A DNA stretch of 63,715 nt from DASRBN01 sp035294305 (GCA_035294305.1 DATGLD010000017.1:1-63715), one strand, 5' to 3'. Shown: positions 40,590 through 50,532, numbered from the stretch's first letter. A program made the numbers and translations. The notes: a model not told the origin generated them from the sequence alone.

Positions 40590-41926
40590 CTCTGCTCATC
40601 AAGCCAGCCGGATTTCGCCAGGATAAGCGCACTATTCATCCCCCCGAAGCCGCTGGAATGGGTTAGCGCGACGTTCACGATAGCTTCTCTTGCTACATTG
40701 GGCACATAATCCAGGTCACAACGTGGATCGCTGTGTTCAAGATTGATCGTTGGCGGTATCTTCTGCCATTCCAGAACAAGGGCTGTTATAATCGCTTCAA
40801 TAGCGCTAGCGGCTCCCTGCGCATGCCCAATGAGCGATTTGGTGGAACTGATCGGTATCCGATACGCCTGCTCGCCAAAGACGCCCTTGTACGCAGCCGT
40901 CTCAGCTATATCATTCAACAGAGTTGAGCTGCCATGGGAATTGATATAGCCAAGCTGATCCGGGCTAATCTGAGCTTCCTGTAACGCCTGCCGGATCAAT
41001 TGCTGCAAAGGAGCGCCATCTTCAGGGAGAGCGGTCATGTGATAGGCACAACTATTGGAGATAAACGCCACCAGTTCAGCATAAATGTGTGCATTACGCG
41101 CCAGGGCGAGTTCTCGCTCTTCTAAAACCAGTACTCCTGCTCCCTCTGCCATCACAAAACCATCCCGTTTCACATCATACGGACGCGAAGCACGCTCTGG
41201 TTCATCATTGCGCGTGCTCAATGCCCTGATGATGCAAAAGGCATTCATTCCTGTGAGACAGATGCCGGCATCGCTACCACCCGCCAGCATGCGATCGGCC
41301 TGCCCCTCTTGAATGGCCCAGAAAGCCTGCCCTATCGCATCCGAGCCTGATGAGCAGCCTGTAGAGATGACGGTGCATGGGCCATGCAGTTGATGGTGGA
41401 TAGCAATGGCAGAGGCAGGCAAAAATGACATGATGAACATGTTGGAGTGAGCATCCTGCACGAGGTCAAGAGGGGCATGCCTGCCGGAATTCGTTACCTC
41501 CCTCCATATTTTTTCCCCCTCTTCCGCTGGCGACATTCCCGAACCGATATAAACGCCGGTAGTATCACGTTCCTCTTCGCCCAATTGCCCATACAGGCCG
41601 CTATCGTGGAGCGCAAGATTGGCAGCGGCCACCGCGAACTGCGTACCGCGATCATAAGAAAGCCTCTCTTCCTCCGTCAGTCCAAGCGCTTGCGGGTTGA
41701 ATTCCGGCACCTCGCCCGCTATCTGCGTCGTTAATATCCCTGGCTCAAAGCGCGTAATACGCCGGATACCGGATTGGCCGGCAAGGCACGCCTGCCAGAA
41801 ATCAGCCTTACCTATGCCATTGGATGCCAGGACACCGAGGCCTGTAATGACTACCCGCCGTTTTGCATATGGGCGCCCACGCATAGAGTACGGATTCGTA
41901 AAGAATTGATTTATCGCGTTCGTCAT
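40586..41926 (-). CDS. Beta-ketoacyl synthase (KS-alpha, FabF/type II PKS)
   Basis: The start at 41926 has AGGGG at good spacing and yields 446 aa. The catalytic residues are intact: Cys191 in ISTGCSSGSDA, His331 in INSHGSST, Lys363 and His368 in STKSLIGHAQGA. It condenses acyl and malonyl units on an acyl carrier protein. With the paired KS-beta it forms the minimal core of a type II polyketide or specialised fatty acid synthase. No acyl carrier protein or malonyl transferase lies nearby, so these must come from elsewhere, for example primary fatty acid synthesis. Whether the product is an aromatic polyketide or a polyene-type lipid is unknown. Confidence 0.83.
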   Translation of the reverse strand: MTNAINQFFTNPYSMRGRPYAKRRVVITGLGVLASNGIGKADFWQACLAGQSGIRRITRFEPGILTTQIAGEVPEFNPQALGLTEEERLSYDRGTQFAVAAANLALHDSGLYGQLGEEERDTTGVYIGSGMSPAEEGEKIWREVTNSGRHAPLDLVQDAHSNMFIMSFLPASAIAIHHQLHGPCTVISTGCSSGSDAIGQAFWAIQEGQADRMLAGGSDAGICLTGMNAFCIIRALSTRNDEPERASRPYDVKRDGFVMAEGAGVLVLEERELALARNAHIYAELVAFISNSCAYHMTALPEDGAPLQQLIRQALQEAQISPDQLGYINSHGSSTLLNDIAETAAYKGVFGEQAYRIPISSTKSLIGHAQGAASAIEAIITALVLEWQKIPPTINLEHSDPRCDLDYVPNVAREAIVNVALTHSSGFGGMNSALILAKSGWLDEQR

Positions 41927-42050
41927 CTGCTTACCCCTACAAGGATAGATATGCAAAACCATAGGGCTATCTCCAGAATCACCCTTACAGTTACTCATCA
42001 GGCCGGAGGCGCTCCTGGAGGGCGCCCTTACATTGATACGCCTTTGTGCC

Positions 42051-43001
42051 TCATCCGGGCTCTTTTGCAGCGGTTAGAAACTCTTCTATGATCCGGTTGA
42101 CGATCTCCGATTCCGCGTACATAAAGAACCGCTCTCCTCCTGAAAGGACGTGATAGCCAGCACAGTTGGGTAAGTTCTCGGCGAGCCAGCGCGTCTTCGC
42201 TTCCGGAGAAAGCGCGTCGTTGGCCCGATTGATCAACAGAACAGGCATAGTGAGAGATGCCAGGCGTTTCCGCATATCAAAATTGTGGATGACAGGAAGG
42301 ACGGAGAACTTGTACACCAATGGCCAGAGCCCTATCTTGCGAAATTGCTCCTCGATCAGCTGCCGGGGAAGCATGCGAGGAAAACGAGGAGCGAGATCGA
42401 TTCCGCCTTTTGTCTTCCGCGCTTCCACCGGACGATTGGACACAATATAATTGACTACGATACGCCGGAGGAACCAGGCGGGCAAAAAATGTTCAACTGG
42501 CAGGCGCAGAAACAGCTCGTGCAGCAGCCAGATGAAAGGATGCGGAGTGATCTGGTAATCAGCGCCCTGGGCGATGACGATCAATGAGCGACAGCGTGCT
42601 GGATAGCGCGCGGCGAACTCAAAAAGCACCATAGCCCCATCACCGTGTCCAACAAAATCGGCCCGCGGCAGTCCAAGACTGTCAAGCACACGCTTGAGTT
42701 CTTCAGCACGCTCCACCAATCCAACCGGGCGCGTTCGGCTCTCGCGTCTGCGGTAGGTAATGATGCGCCGGCCAGCGCTCAAAGCGCGCATTTGCCGCGC
42801 ATACACAAATTCGAGATGCTCGAGGATGGGGACCAATACAAGCGACTCTCCCTGCCCGATATCTATCAGTGGCATATCGAGGTCGCCGATAGGGCTGCGT
42901 TTCCAGAGCGCTTCAATAGAAGCCACATCAGCATGGAATGTGGCCTCGTCGATAAAGCGATCGTGGTGCCGAATAACATCTTCTGTTTGCATCTTGTGCA
43001 T
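42051..43001 (-). CDS. Alpha/beta-hydrolase-fold protein lacking the nucleophile Ser
   Basis: The 316-aa form starts at 43001 (an ATG nine bases later is possible). The fold is clear: VGHGDGAMVLFEFAARYPA is the nucleophile elbow, followed by PVLLINRANDALSPEA and a C-terminal AGYHVLSGGERFF. In normal hydrolases the elbow reads GHSxG; here it is GHGDG, so the Ser is Gly and hydrolase activity is doubtful. An AT-rich -10-like stretch directly before the ATG and absence of a ribosome site hint at a leaderless transcript. It lies upstream of the ketosynthase genes, same strand, with a 124-bp gap, and may act in the same pathway. Confidence 0.68.
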   Translation of the reverse strand: MHKMQTEDVIRHHDRFIDEATFHADVASIEALWKRSPIGDLDMPLIDIGQGESLVLVPILEHLEFVYARQMRALSAGRRIITYRRRESRTRPVGLVERAEELKRVLDSLGLPRADFVGHGDGAMVLFEFAARYPARCRSLIVIAQGADYQITPHPFIWLLHELFLRLPVEHFLPAWFLRRIVVNYIVSNRPVEARKTKGGIDLAPRFPRMLPRQLIEEQFRKIGLWPLVYKFSVLPVIHNFDMRKRLASLTMPVLLINRANDALSPEAKTRWLAENLPNCAGYHVLSGGERFFMYAESEIVNRIIEEFLTAAKEPG

Positions 43002-43146
43002 AGTATATAATAAGCCAGGGCCTGAACGGAAGATTAAGGGAACGAGACCCCCCGTGTGCTGGTTCACCGGCCCCTTGTGAGGAACCAATATTGCTGAATT
43101 GATTTGTTAAAACTCAGTGTCGGTCTACATAGCAGTAGGAGTGGTT

Positions 43147-43587
43147 ATGACGCTTGCAGACAGAAAAACGTTTCGCTTGCTGGTGAATAGCTGGATCAGC
43201 GCTTTTAATGCGCATGACGTGGCGGCCATTGTTGCCCTGTATACCGATGACGCGGAACTGTTTGATTCTGGCATGAAACGACCACGCACCGGATATAGTG
43301 AGATTGAGCAGTGGTTCAGCAAGCGCTTTCAGGAAATGCCGTCGATTCGATACGAGCCCTCAACTCAATTTTTCTCTGAGGAGCATGCCGCGGTACAATG
43401 GACAGCCTCGGGACAACCACGCCTGCTGGGCCAGCGCTGGCTAACGCGGCCCTTTCGCGTGGAGGGCGTGAGCATTTTTGCTTTTCGCGATGGCCGCATC
43501 CAGAAACAGCGCGGCTATTATGATCACTACGCCGCTGTTGCACAGGTAGTGCCGCCGATAAAATGGGTGCTGCCGCCGCGCCTGTGA
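43147..43587 (+). CDS. SnoaL-like/NTF2-like protein
   Basis: The ATG at 43147 has GGAG six bases upstream and yields 146 aa. WISAFNAHDVAAIVALYTDD followed by AELFDSG and the pattern GYSEIEQWFSKRF are typical for the SnoaL-like branch of the NTF2 fold, whose members include polyketide cyclases and dehydratase-like proteins. A cyclase role would fit the neighbouring ketosynthase pair, but the fold is too general to assign a reaction. It diverges from the alpha/beta-fold gene and converges with the FGGY kinase. Confidence 0.7.
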   Translation: MTLADRKTFRLLVNSWISAFNAHDVAAIVALYTDDAELFDSGMKRPRTGYSEIEQWFSKRFQEMPSIRYEPSTQFFSEEHAAVQWTASGQPRLLGQRWLTRPFRVEGVSIFAFRDGRIQKQRGYYDHYAAVAQVVPPIKWVLPPRL

Positions 43588-43596
43588 TGAGGCCGT

Positions 43597-45108
43597 TCAC
43601 CCCAAAAGCAAATGATAGAACTTCCACTGCCGCCCGGCCCCCTGCTTATAGATGGCATGACGTTCGGGGTTGGGAAGTACCGGCGTAGTTACATTCAATG
43701 GTACCTGGGCTACATCGGGTATGACGCCGAGAGCTTCCAGCGCCAATAGCGCCACCCCGCGTGCCGAGGCTTCGTGGCCCAACGAGGGATAGATGGGTGC
43801 ATTCAACGTATCGGCGATGATGCCCTGGAATGTGGGGGAATTGAGCAGGGCACCTCCGCTGCCAAGGATGGTGGGAGCCACTTCGCTTCTGCCCAACGCC
43901 GTAATCAGCCCTTCATAGACCGCTCCCAGCTGGTAGGCTAACGCCTCCATTCCCGCGCGCAGGATGTCTATAGCCGTTGTATCCGTCTGGATGCCCAGCA
44001 CAGACGCGCGCGCCTCCGCGTGCCAGCCCAGGCTGCGTTCGCCAGAAATAAATGGCAGCATCGTCAGGCCATGCCCATCAGGCTGTAGAGCGGCAACCTT
44101 CGGCTCCGCCTCCTCCAGGGATGGAATACACAGTGTCTCTTTCATCCAGGCAAAGACGTTGCCGCCCTCACTTAAGGCGCCACCAAGTAGTCCGCGGTCT
44201 TTATCCAACAAATAGAGCCATAGCCCCATGGGAACGTTCGTTGTATCCGGCGATACAATCACACGCATCGCGCTGGAGGTGCCAACCGTGAGCGCCCAGC
44301 GATCACCGGTAGTGGCTCCCGAGCCGATGTTGGCGGCCGCGCCATCGCCAATTGCAGGGAACCACGGCACGTCACGCAGTGCCTTCCAGCGCGAGGCATA
44401 CTCGCCGGTCAGCCCTTTCACACTATCCTTCAGATCGCCCAGAGCCGGCAATTGATCACGCCGCACATGCAGGAAATCGAGCAATTCCCGGTCCCAATCG
44501 CGCTCTCGAATATTGAGCAACCCGGTACCCGATGCCATAGAGAGGCAGCAGACTGAATGTCCCAGGAACCGGCGGTGAAGGTATTCACCGAAAGAAATCC
44601 ACTGCGCTACTTTTGCAAACAGATCGGACTGGGTCGTTGCCAACCAGCGCAGTTTCGCGGGCCAGTAACTCGCGTGCAGCCTGGCACCGGTGCGAGTATG
44701 AATCTCTTCGTTGTTCAACTGCTGGCGGAGTTGCGCTGCTGCCTGCCGCGGACGCGTATCTTCCCAGGTGATGAGCGGCGTGAGGGCCTTATTGTTGGCA
44801 TCCACACCCACCAGGCTATGCCAGAACGTATCAATCGCCACCATGCCTATTGACGCGGCCAGCGGACCGGCCATGTGCAGCGCCTCGTCAATCGTCTGTG
44901 CAACGGTTGAAACAAGCATATCCGGGTCCACGGAGACCTCACCATCGGCAGACAGGGTAAGCTGGTAGGCGTGTTGAGACTGGACACCTCGTATGGCCTC
45001 ACCGGCAGCATCGAACAACAAAGCTCGCGTCGAAGAGGTGCCGACATCCAAGGCAAGGACAAATGGCTCGCGTATTCCTTGCCCGCGAGGCGTTGGTTGC
45101 TGTGTCAT
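43597..45108 (-). CDS. FGGY-family sugar kinase (gluconokinase-like)
   Basis: The 503-aa protein has LALDVGTSSTRALLFD at the N-terminus (phosphate-binding loop 1), ITWEDTRPRQAAAQL, the second ATPase part with WALTVGTSSAMRV, and the FGGY signature region ILGSGGALLNSPTFQGIIAD. The closest-looking relatives are gluconate and xylulose kinases; the sugar cannot be fixed from sequence alone. GGGAG precedes the ATG. No pentose-phosphate or transporter genes lie next to it. Confidence 0.82.
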   Translation of the reverse strand: MTQQPTPRGQGIREPFVLALDVGTSSTRALLFDAAGEAIRGVQSQHAYQLTLSADGEVSVDPDMLVSTVAQTIDEALHMAGPLAASIGMVAIDTFWHSLVGVDANNKALTPLITWEDTRPRQAAAQLRQQLNNEEIHTRTGARLHASYWPAKLRWLATTQSDLFAKVAQWISFGEYLHRRFLGHSVCCLSMASGTGLLNIRERDWDRELLDFLHVRRDQLPALGDLKDSVKGLTGEYASRWKALRDVPWFPAIGDGAAANIGSGATTGDRWALTVGTSSAMRVIVSPDTTNVPMGLWLYLLDKDRGLLGGALSEGGNVFAWMKETLCIPSLEEAEPKVAALQPDGHGLTMLPFISGERSLGWHAEARASVLGIQTDTTAIDILRAGMEALAYQLGAVYEGLITALGRSEVAPTILGSGGALLNSPTFQGIIADTLNAPIYPSLGHEASARGVALLALEALGVIPDVAQVPLNVTTPVLPNPERHAIYKQGAGRQWKFYHLLLG

Positions 45109-45355
45109 ACAATTACTCCCTTCTCATTTTCTATACTGCTATTATAGTGCAGGCGGACGGCATTTTGTTACAGGCCATAGACGACCCGGTGAATTTTGAC
45201 GACCGGATCAGAGGCGGCTGTTCCATTACAATATTTCAACTAGAATACCGTTCTCTTGTTCAAGATTTTCTGTTATATTTAAAGTTAGCAACCGGGCAAA
45301 GCGCTCAAACTTCTGCTTTCCGAAAAATTATCTGTTAGAGGGGAGCTTCAAACAA

Positions 45356-47263
45356 ATGAAGGAACACAAACAAGCGAGGCATTTCATCTTTCTCTCCAGA
45401 AACATGCTCCTTGCTCTTTTGATGTTAGTCGTGGTTATGATGCTCTCATATTCCAGTATCGGTAGCGTTGCTGGCCAGCAAAATTCATCCGCCTCGCCAC
45501 TTAAGAACAAAACGCAGGCGACGAATGGCGCGGATGCGTGGGTGGGGGATACAGAGGTTACAGCGCCCAACTTTCAATTCCCGGCGAGCGCATCTCGGAA
45601 CCTGAGCGTTTCTATCCTCTTTAAGCCCTACTATGACAGTTATAATGGGGCACAAACCCTGGGAAATCCGGTGACGGTGGCTTTCCCAACCGATCGGGGG
45701 TGGATTCAGTTCTTTGAGTCGGGCGCGCTGTTCTTGCCGGTAGCGCAGAAGGAACATGTTCATGACGCGAATGATCCGCTGGTCGATTTGATCGTCAATG
45801 GCACCAGCGACCCTGAAAGCGGGATTATACGCCTGCCATTGCTCCAGGCGCTGTTAACCGTCGGCAGCCAGGCGCCGGTTGGCGGGCTGGGCAGTTCCCT
45901 CACCTATGTTGACCTGCGTGCCGCAACCAACCCCAATCTTATGCAGCCGGCACCAACAGGCCATCGCACGGCTACTCCAGCTCTCGCCACCAGCCAGGGC
46001 GTCTTCGTCACCGGTGGCACGCGCGGCGGAAAGCATGTTGGTCATCTCATTCCGCAGGCGCTCTGGAATTATATCAATCGTCCTGATGTCTCGCCCGACG
46101 GCTGGCAGACGGACTTCGGCCCTCCACTTACCGGGGCGCTTGCCTTTACGATAGCTCAGAACGGCAGTACGCATCACATGCTGGTACAGCTGTTCTGGCG
46201 CGACGGGTTACTGCTCGATCAAGACGCGTCCGATAGCAATGGCGAATCCCTAATCCAGCGGCTAGAAAGCGGCTTTGACTACCTGAACACGCTTGGGCCT
46301 CCCATCGTTGCCCTGACAGCACAGCAAAAGATGTGGGCACAAGGTAATATCACATTGCTTGATACGCCAGGCCCAGGTCAGGCCATCGTGCATATGGGGC
46401 GGGACTTCCCTCTAACAACCTCCGGCGACAGCTCCTGGAACAATGGCGCGCTCTGGTATCACGTTCAGTGGTCTATCCACAAACAAACGCGCTCTGGCTG
46501 GGCGCAGGCATCCGCGCTAACGTTCACCTCGCCCGGTAACGCGCCCGGTTGGGCCTCTTTCGACGCGCTCTCGCCAGATCTGGCCGCCTACCTCGCCAGC
46601 TTTGGCGATAACGTAGGAGCGGCAGTCTACGATGTGACGAACCACCTTTACTACATCTACAATGCCTCTACCCAGTTCATCACCGGCAGTTCGATTAAAG
46701 TTCCTATTATGCTTACCTTCCTCAATCTGACGGAGCAGCAGGACCGCCAGCCGGATGCTGACGAAATGAACCTGCTCACAACGATGATCGAGAACTCCAA
46801 CAACGACTCGGCGGAGGCGCTCTATGAAAATGAGGACGGCAACGCGGCCGGAGTTGCAAGCTATATGCAGCAGCTAGGTATCGGCGGCTTGAGTCCCTAC
46901 CCCGGCGCTTTCGGCTGGAGTCTGATTACTCCTCTGACCATGGTCCACCTGCTTACACGGCTCCAGAACGGCACTATCCTGACGGCACAGGATCGCCGGT
47001 TAGCGCTCTACCTGATGGAGAATATCGAATCCGATCAACAGATAGGAGTTGGGGATACCGCGCCCGCAGGAGCTACAGTGGCGATGAAAGATGGCTGGGT
47101 TCCCGCGCCTGACGGACTGTGGGCGATGAACACTTCCGGTATTGTGACAATGGGCCGGCAGACCTACATCATATCCGTCTACACGCGCGACCAGAACTCT
47201 CTGGATGATGAGTACACCATTGTCCAGCATGTTTGCGGCGCTGTAGCCTCGCTGCTGCTTTAA
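45356..47263 (+). CDS. Secreted or membrane-anchored serine hydrolase, class A beta-lactamase-like
   Basis: The 635-aa protein has an N-terminal hydrophobic segment (MLLALLMLVVVMML) for export, a long unrecognised middle part (about 60-410), and a C-terminal penicillin-binding/beta-lactamase-type domain. The SxxK motif is GSSIKVP near 445, SNNDS near 481 matches the SDN-like element, and KDGW near 578 sits where KTG is expected. A serine hydrolase acting on the cell wall or on beta-lactams outside the membrane is possible. The KDG variant makes antibiotic hydrolysis uncertain. GAGGGGAG lies upstream of the ATG. Confidence 0.7.
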   Translation: MKEHKQARHFIFLSRNMLLALLMLVVVMMLSYSSIGSVAGQQNSSASPLKNKTQATNGADAWVGDTEVTAPNFQFPASASRNLSVSILFKPYYDSYNGAQTLGNPVTVAFPTDRGWIQFFESGALFLPVAQKEHVHDANDPLVDLIVNGTSDPESGIIRLPLLQALLTVGSQAPVGGLGSSLTYVDLRAATNPNLMQPAPTGHRTATPALATSQGVFVTGGTRGGKHVGHLIPQALWNYINRPDVSPDGWQTDFGPPLTGALAFTIAQNGSTHHMLVQLFWRDGLLLDQDASDSNGESLIQRLESGFDYLNTLGPPIVALTAQQKMWAQGNITLLDTPGPGQAIVHMGRDFPLTTSGDSSWNNGALWYHVQWSIHKQTRSGWAQASALTFTSPGNAPGWASFDALSPDLAAYLASFGDNVGAAVYDVTNHLYYIYNASTQFITGSSIKVPIMLTFLNLTEQQDRQPDADEMNLLTTMIENSNNDSAEALYENEDGNAAGVASYMQQLGIGGLSPYPGAFGWSLITPLTMVHLLTRLQNGTILTAQDRRLALYLMENIESDQQIGVGDTAPAGATVAMKDGWVPAPDGLWAMNTSGIVTMGRQTYIISVYTRDQNSLDDEYTIVQHVCGAVASLLL

Positions 47264-47925
47264 ATTTTTAAAGGGCTAACGGGCTAACACAACCATTGAC
47301 TTTTCACAAAACGGTCAGTATACTTCTTTCAGGCAATAGATCGTCAGGTCTGGAAAGGTTCTTTTTAATGCAAGTTCCCACGCCCACTTGCGCAGCAGAT
47401 TGCGAATAAACTACTCGTTCAATGGCTCATACACGTATGAGCTATAAATCATGGCCTTTTGCAGGTCTGCCTCAATAGGGTGGTGGATCCTGTTTTTATG
47501 GTTTTACGTGCATTTCCGATCTTCTTGCTTGAAGAAAAGCGAAACTGCTAACAGTCAATGCGCGAAAACCGGCAAGTGCGTCTTCTGTTTCACATCTGTC
47601 AGGATAGAAACTTTCACCCGAACGAGTAGCGCTTCGATGAAGGTAACTATTCTGTTCCTCTCATCTCCCAGCATTTTTCAGTAGCAATTCTGCTGCGCCC
47701 CTCACCACCATTTCCTGAACCCGTCCTTTCGTTTGTTCGCGCACACATTCCGCGCTGGAGTGTGCCCATTTCGAGCTAGAAAGAGCATTTTTATGCTGAA
47801 ACAGAAGAGGTATTCCCCAACCACAATGGACCTTGTCCTTGCTTTTCGCCTGCCGGCGGTTGCAGGCACTGCATCAACGCACACAGTAAACATTGCATTG
47901 AAGAGAAAAAGGAAGAGGTCCATCC
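47264..47925. other. 662-bp intergenic stretch with one palindrome
   Basis: No convincing gene is present; short frames there lack ribosome sites and similarity. The only notable signal is the 18-bp palindrome GCTCATACACGTATGAGC (47425-47442; 8-bp arms, 2-bp centre), not followed by a T-run, which could be a regulator site. It must also contain the promoter of the RNHCP gene. Confidence 0.45.
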
Positions 47926-48390
47926 GTGGGAAAATCATACAGGAAAGTTGTACGCCCGGGTGAAGAGCATTACGCCCAGCCACGTTACACGCGCAGCCAT
48001 CGTAACTCTTATGAAGAAGTGTTCAAGTGCAAGCAGTGTCGTCGTTTCGTCTGCCCCCCTCCATCGGGAGGGCATCATCGCAACCATTGCCCATTCTGTC
48101 TTTTCTCATGTCACGTCGATGACCGGCAGATAGGAGATCGCAGAAGTACCTGCGGCAGCAGAATGGAGCCGATTGGCAGTTTCCAGCGCACTAACGGCGA
48201 ATATGTCCTCGTACATCGCTGCCTCGGCTGCGGTATCGAACGCTTCAATCGAATCGCGGCAGATGACAATTTCGAGGTTGTACTCGCTTTGCCATCGCTG
48301 TCTCCGCGCACCGCTCACGAAGTGAAAGCCGAACGCTGGGAAGAGGAACTGGGGTTGGGAGAGGAATTTGGGGAGTTCGAGGTAGCTTAA
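47926..48390 (+). CDS. RNHCP-domain zinc-ribbon protein
   Basis: The GTG at 47926 is preceded by AGGAAGAGG and yields 154 aa. The family motif is explicit: FKCKQCRRFVCPPPSGGHHR followed by NHCPFCLFSCHVDD, with two Cys pairs that would bind zinc, and a second CLGCG pair near residue 112. RNHCP proteins are small and have no established role; nucleic-acid binding is a guess. It is a single gene converging with the secreted protein. Confidence 0.8.
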   Translation: MGKSYRKVVRPGEEHYAQPRYTRSHRNSYEEVFKCKQCRRFVCPPPSGGHHRNHCPFCLFSCHVDDRQIGDRRSTCGSRMEPIGSFQRTNGEYVLVHRCLGCGIERFNRIAADDNFEVVLALPSLSPRTAHEVKAERWEEELGLGEEFGEFEVA

Positions 48391-48500
48391 CAGTACTTCA
48401 GGGAGTAGGGGCCAAGCATGAGTCATCCTGGGTTTTGACGAGTGGGCATGGAGAGGGCAATCATCCGGGTTACGCCCTCTCCCCTTGCTTATGCTCACAA

Positions 48501-49751
48501 TTAAGGCAATCCACCCACATTCACCGTAATCAGCCCGCTCGATGGATACTTCCAGCCGAGGGCCTTATCAACGCCAGGGCTAAGATCAATGCTGGACTGG
48601 TTCGTAATGCCAGCGTTGTACGTCCCGTCGCGCAACCAGCCGCCGTTGTTTGCATTATAGCCGCTCGGGCCACCTCCACAGGTGATCCCATCATTATTGA
48701 GTGAAGCTACAGCGGTTTCGGCACAGCCTTGAGGAAGCGCGGTCGGCCAGTTGGTGCCATCGGCGAAATTTCCCGTCGGCGAATAGCTGGGGGCCGAATA
48801 GAATGGTAGGCCGGCATGCATGTAGAGCAGGTAATAATACATCCTGCGCCGGTTCTTGCTATCGGGGCAGATGCCGTTGACGAGCGGATTGCTCGTGGCG
48901 TCTTTCGCGATCAGGTTTGAAGAGACGGGACACCCCGGTGGGGGTGTCGAGCTGATACCGTTTGGGTCCCACCAGTTGTCGTCTTCGTTCCATGGCCCCA
49001 CATCGGTGATGCGCACCTTGCCAATATGCTTCGAGCCGTCCGGTAGGGAAATATTGACTGACCACTTCGTTTTTGTGCCATTCGGCACGTAAAACGGCTG
49101 GTAAATTGATGGGATATTCGAAATTTCTCCCAGATTCGCGAACTTGATATAGGCATCGGGCATAGCCACGTAGTGGCCGGTCTTCGCATTGATACTATCT
49201 AGCGACGATTGCCGTGTGAAAGAAGTCGCCCAGACGGTATAGCTTGTACTTCCTCCCGGTTGCAATTCACGGTTTGCCGCCTGTAGAGAGACTTCCAATA
49301 GTCGCAAGGTCTGCTGTGTTTGAGCGAGTAACAATGGCTCCTGGCCGTGTGTCAGGGCAGAGAGCTGGCCCGCAAGTCTAGTATATACGCGCATACTGCC
49401 GGACGGATTTGCGCGCACACCGATTCTTCCAAGAGATGCCGGGTCTGCCTGCATCAACTCCAGCCAGGAGCCACGCACCGCCGCGCTGATGGCCGCGCAA
49501 TTCTGAGATGAGATGGTATCGGACCGGCAAATCTGTAACGCCTGCTGCTGAATCGTCGTCGTGCCACTGGCCCAGATGAAAATAAGATTCTGCATATCTC
49601 CCGCTTTAAGCCCGCGCGCAGCCGGTTGCGTAGCAGCTACCGCACCAGGAGCTAGCGAGAACAGTATGCTCATAAATATGCTGAGTATGGCAGCTAAAGA
49701 GATGGCACATTTGCCCGGACTGAAGCGTTCTCCACGTAATTGCATATCCAC
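48501..49751 (-). CDS. Secreted protein with a double-psi beta-barrel-like region
   Basis: The 416-aa protein starts at GTG 49751, with AGGGAG upstream, and has a signal peptide (AISLAAILSIFMSILFSLAP followed by GAVAATQ). A helical region (about 50-160) precedes a long extracellular part with GKVRITDVGPWNEDDNW near residue 245, which is like the Asp-rich strand of RlpA/expansin-type double-psi barrels. Cys pairs later (GCPVSS, GICPDS, GCAET, GITCGGG) suggest disulfides. It may bind or modify cell-surface polysaccharide. The identity is uncertain. Confidence 0.5.
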   Translation of the reverse strand: MDMQLRGERFSPGKCAISLAAILSIFMSILFSLAPGAVAATQPAARGLKAGDMQNLIFIWASGTTTIQQQALQICRSDTISSQNCAAISAAVRGSWLELMQADPASLGRIGVRANPSGSMRVYTRLAGQLSALTHGQEPLLLAQTQQTLRLLEVSLQAANRELQPGGSTSYTVWATSFTRQSSLDSINAKTGHYVAMPDAYIKFANLGEISNIPSIYQPFYVPNGTKTKWSVNISLPDGSKHIGKVRITDVGPWNEDDNWWDPNGISSTPPPGCPVSSNLIAKDATSNPLVNGICPDSKNRRRMYYYLLYMHAGLPFYSAPSYSPTGNFADGTNWPTALPQGCAETAVASLNNDGITCGGGPSGYNANNGGWLRDGTYNAGITNQSSIDLSPGVDKALGWKYPSSGLITVNVGGLP

Positions 49752-50046
49752 GTCGACTCCCTTTTCTACCGTTTTTATGTTAACGCCTACTCATCACACG
49801 CCTCAACAGAACAAGTGTAACATATCTCTTCTTTTTCGCCGGCAAAGTAGTACCTGGTAAGATCATTATAACCGGGCCAGCCACAGGCGGTTTTACAATT
49901 TTTTTACACATTTCTGAAATCCATTTGATACACGTCGCTTACACTATATTCATGTTTATGGATGGCGATGCAGGATGACCATTTCATGTTACAATTGAGA
50001 TAATCAGGTTGGCAGCTAGTATGTGTTTGTGTGAGGGTACATAGCG

Positions 50047-50532
50047 GTGAAAAAAACCATTGTTTCGGTCGTTATTATTGGTGTCTTTGTTCTGTATTGT
50101 TTTCTCTATGGTCGCGCCGGCCTGATTGCGCAGGTGCCTACCTCTACGGTAGATTCTCGTCCGGCGAGTTCCGCTACGGCTCCAGCTTCAACCTCTACTC
50201 CCGCGGGTGGGTCGGCAGGAACGACCTCGACACCGGTACCGGGGGAGCTCTATAAAGACGGCTCCTATACGGGCAGCATTGTCGATGCGCAATGGGGCTA
50301 TGTGCAGGTCAAAGCGGTCATTCGGAACGGCAAGATTAGCGATGTGCAGTTCTTGCAGTATCCCAATGATCGCAGCCGTTCTGTCTATATCAATAGTATC
50401 GCAGACCCGGAACTGACGAGCGAGGCGATCCAGGCCCAGAGCGCGAATGTGGATATCATCACGGGCGCGACCGATACGAGCCTGGCCTTTATCCAATCGC
50501 TCTCGAACGCGCTGGCGCAGGCGAAAGCATAA
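50047..50532 (+). CDS. Membrane-anchored FMN-binding protein with flavinylation motif
   Basis: From the GTG at 50047 (GAGGG nine bases upstream) the 161-aa protein has one N-terminal transmembrane helix, a Ser/Thr/Pro-rich linker, and an FMN_bind domain. DIITGATDTS near 135-144 matches the site where ApbE links FMN to a Thr. The domain would thus carry a covalent flavin outside the membrane. The next gene is ApbE itself and the third is a membrane reductase, so the protein is the extracytoplasmic electron carrier of this set. Confidence 0.8.
   Translation: MKKTIVSVVIIGVFVLYCFLYGRAGLIAQVPTSTVDSRPASSATAPASTSTPAGGSAGTTSTPVPGELYKDGSYTGSIVDAQWGYVQVKAVIRNGKISDVQFLQYPNDRSRSVYINSIADPELTSEAIQAQSANVDIITGATDTSLAFIQSLSNALAQAKA

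Noticed and set aside
45356..47263. Calling the serine hydrolase a resistance beta-lactamase
   Set aside because: SxxK and an SDN-like motif are present, but KDG replaces KTG and the long N-terminal part is unlike true beta-lactamases.
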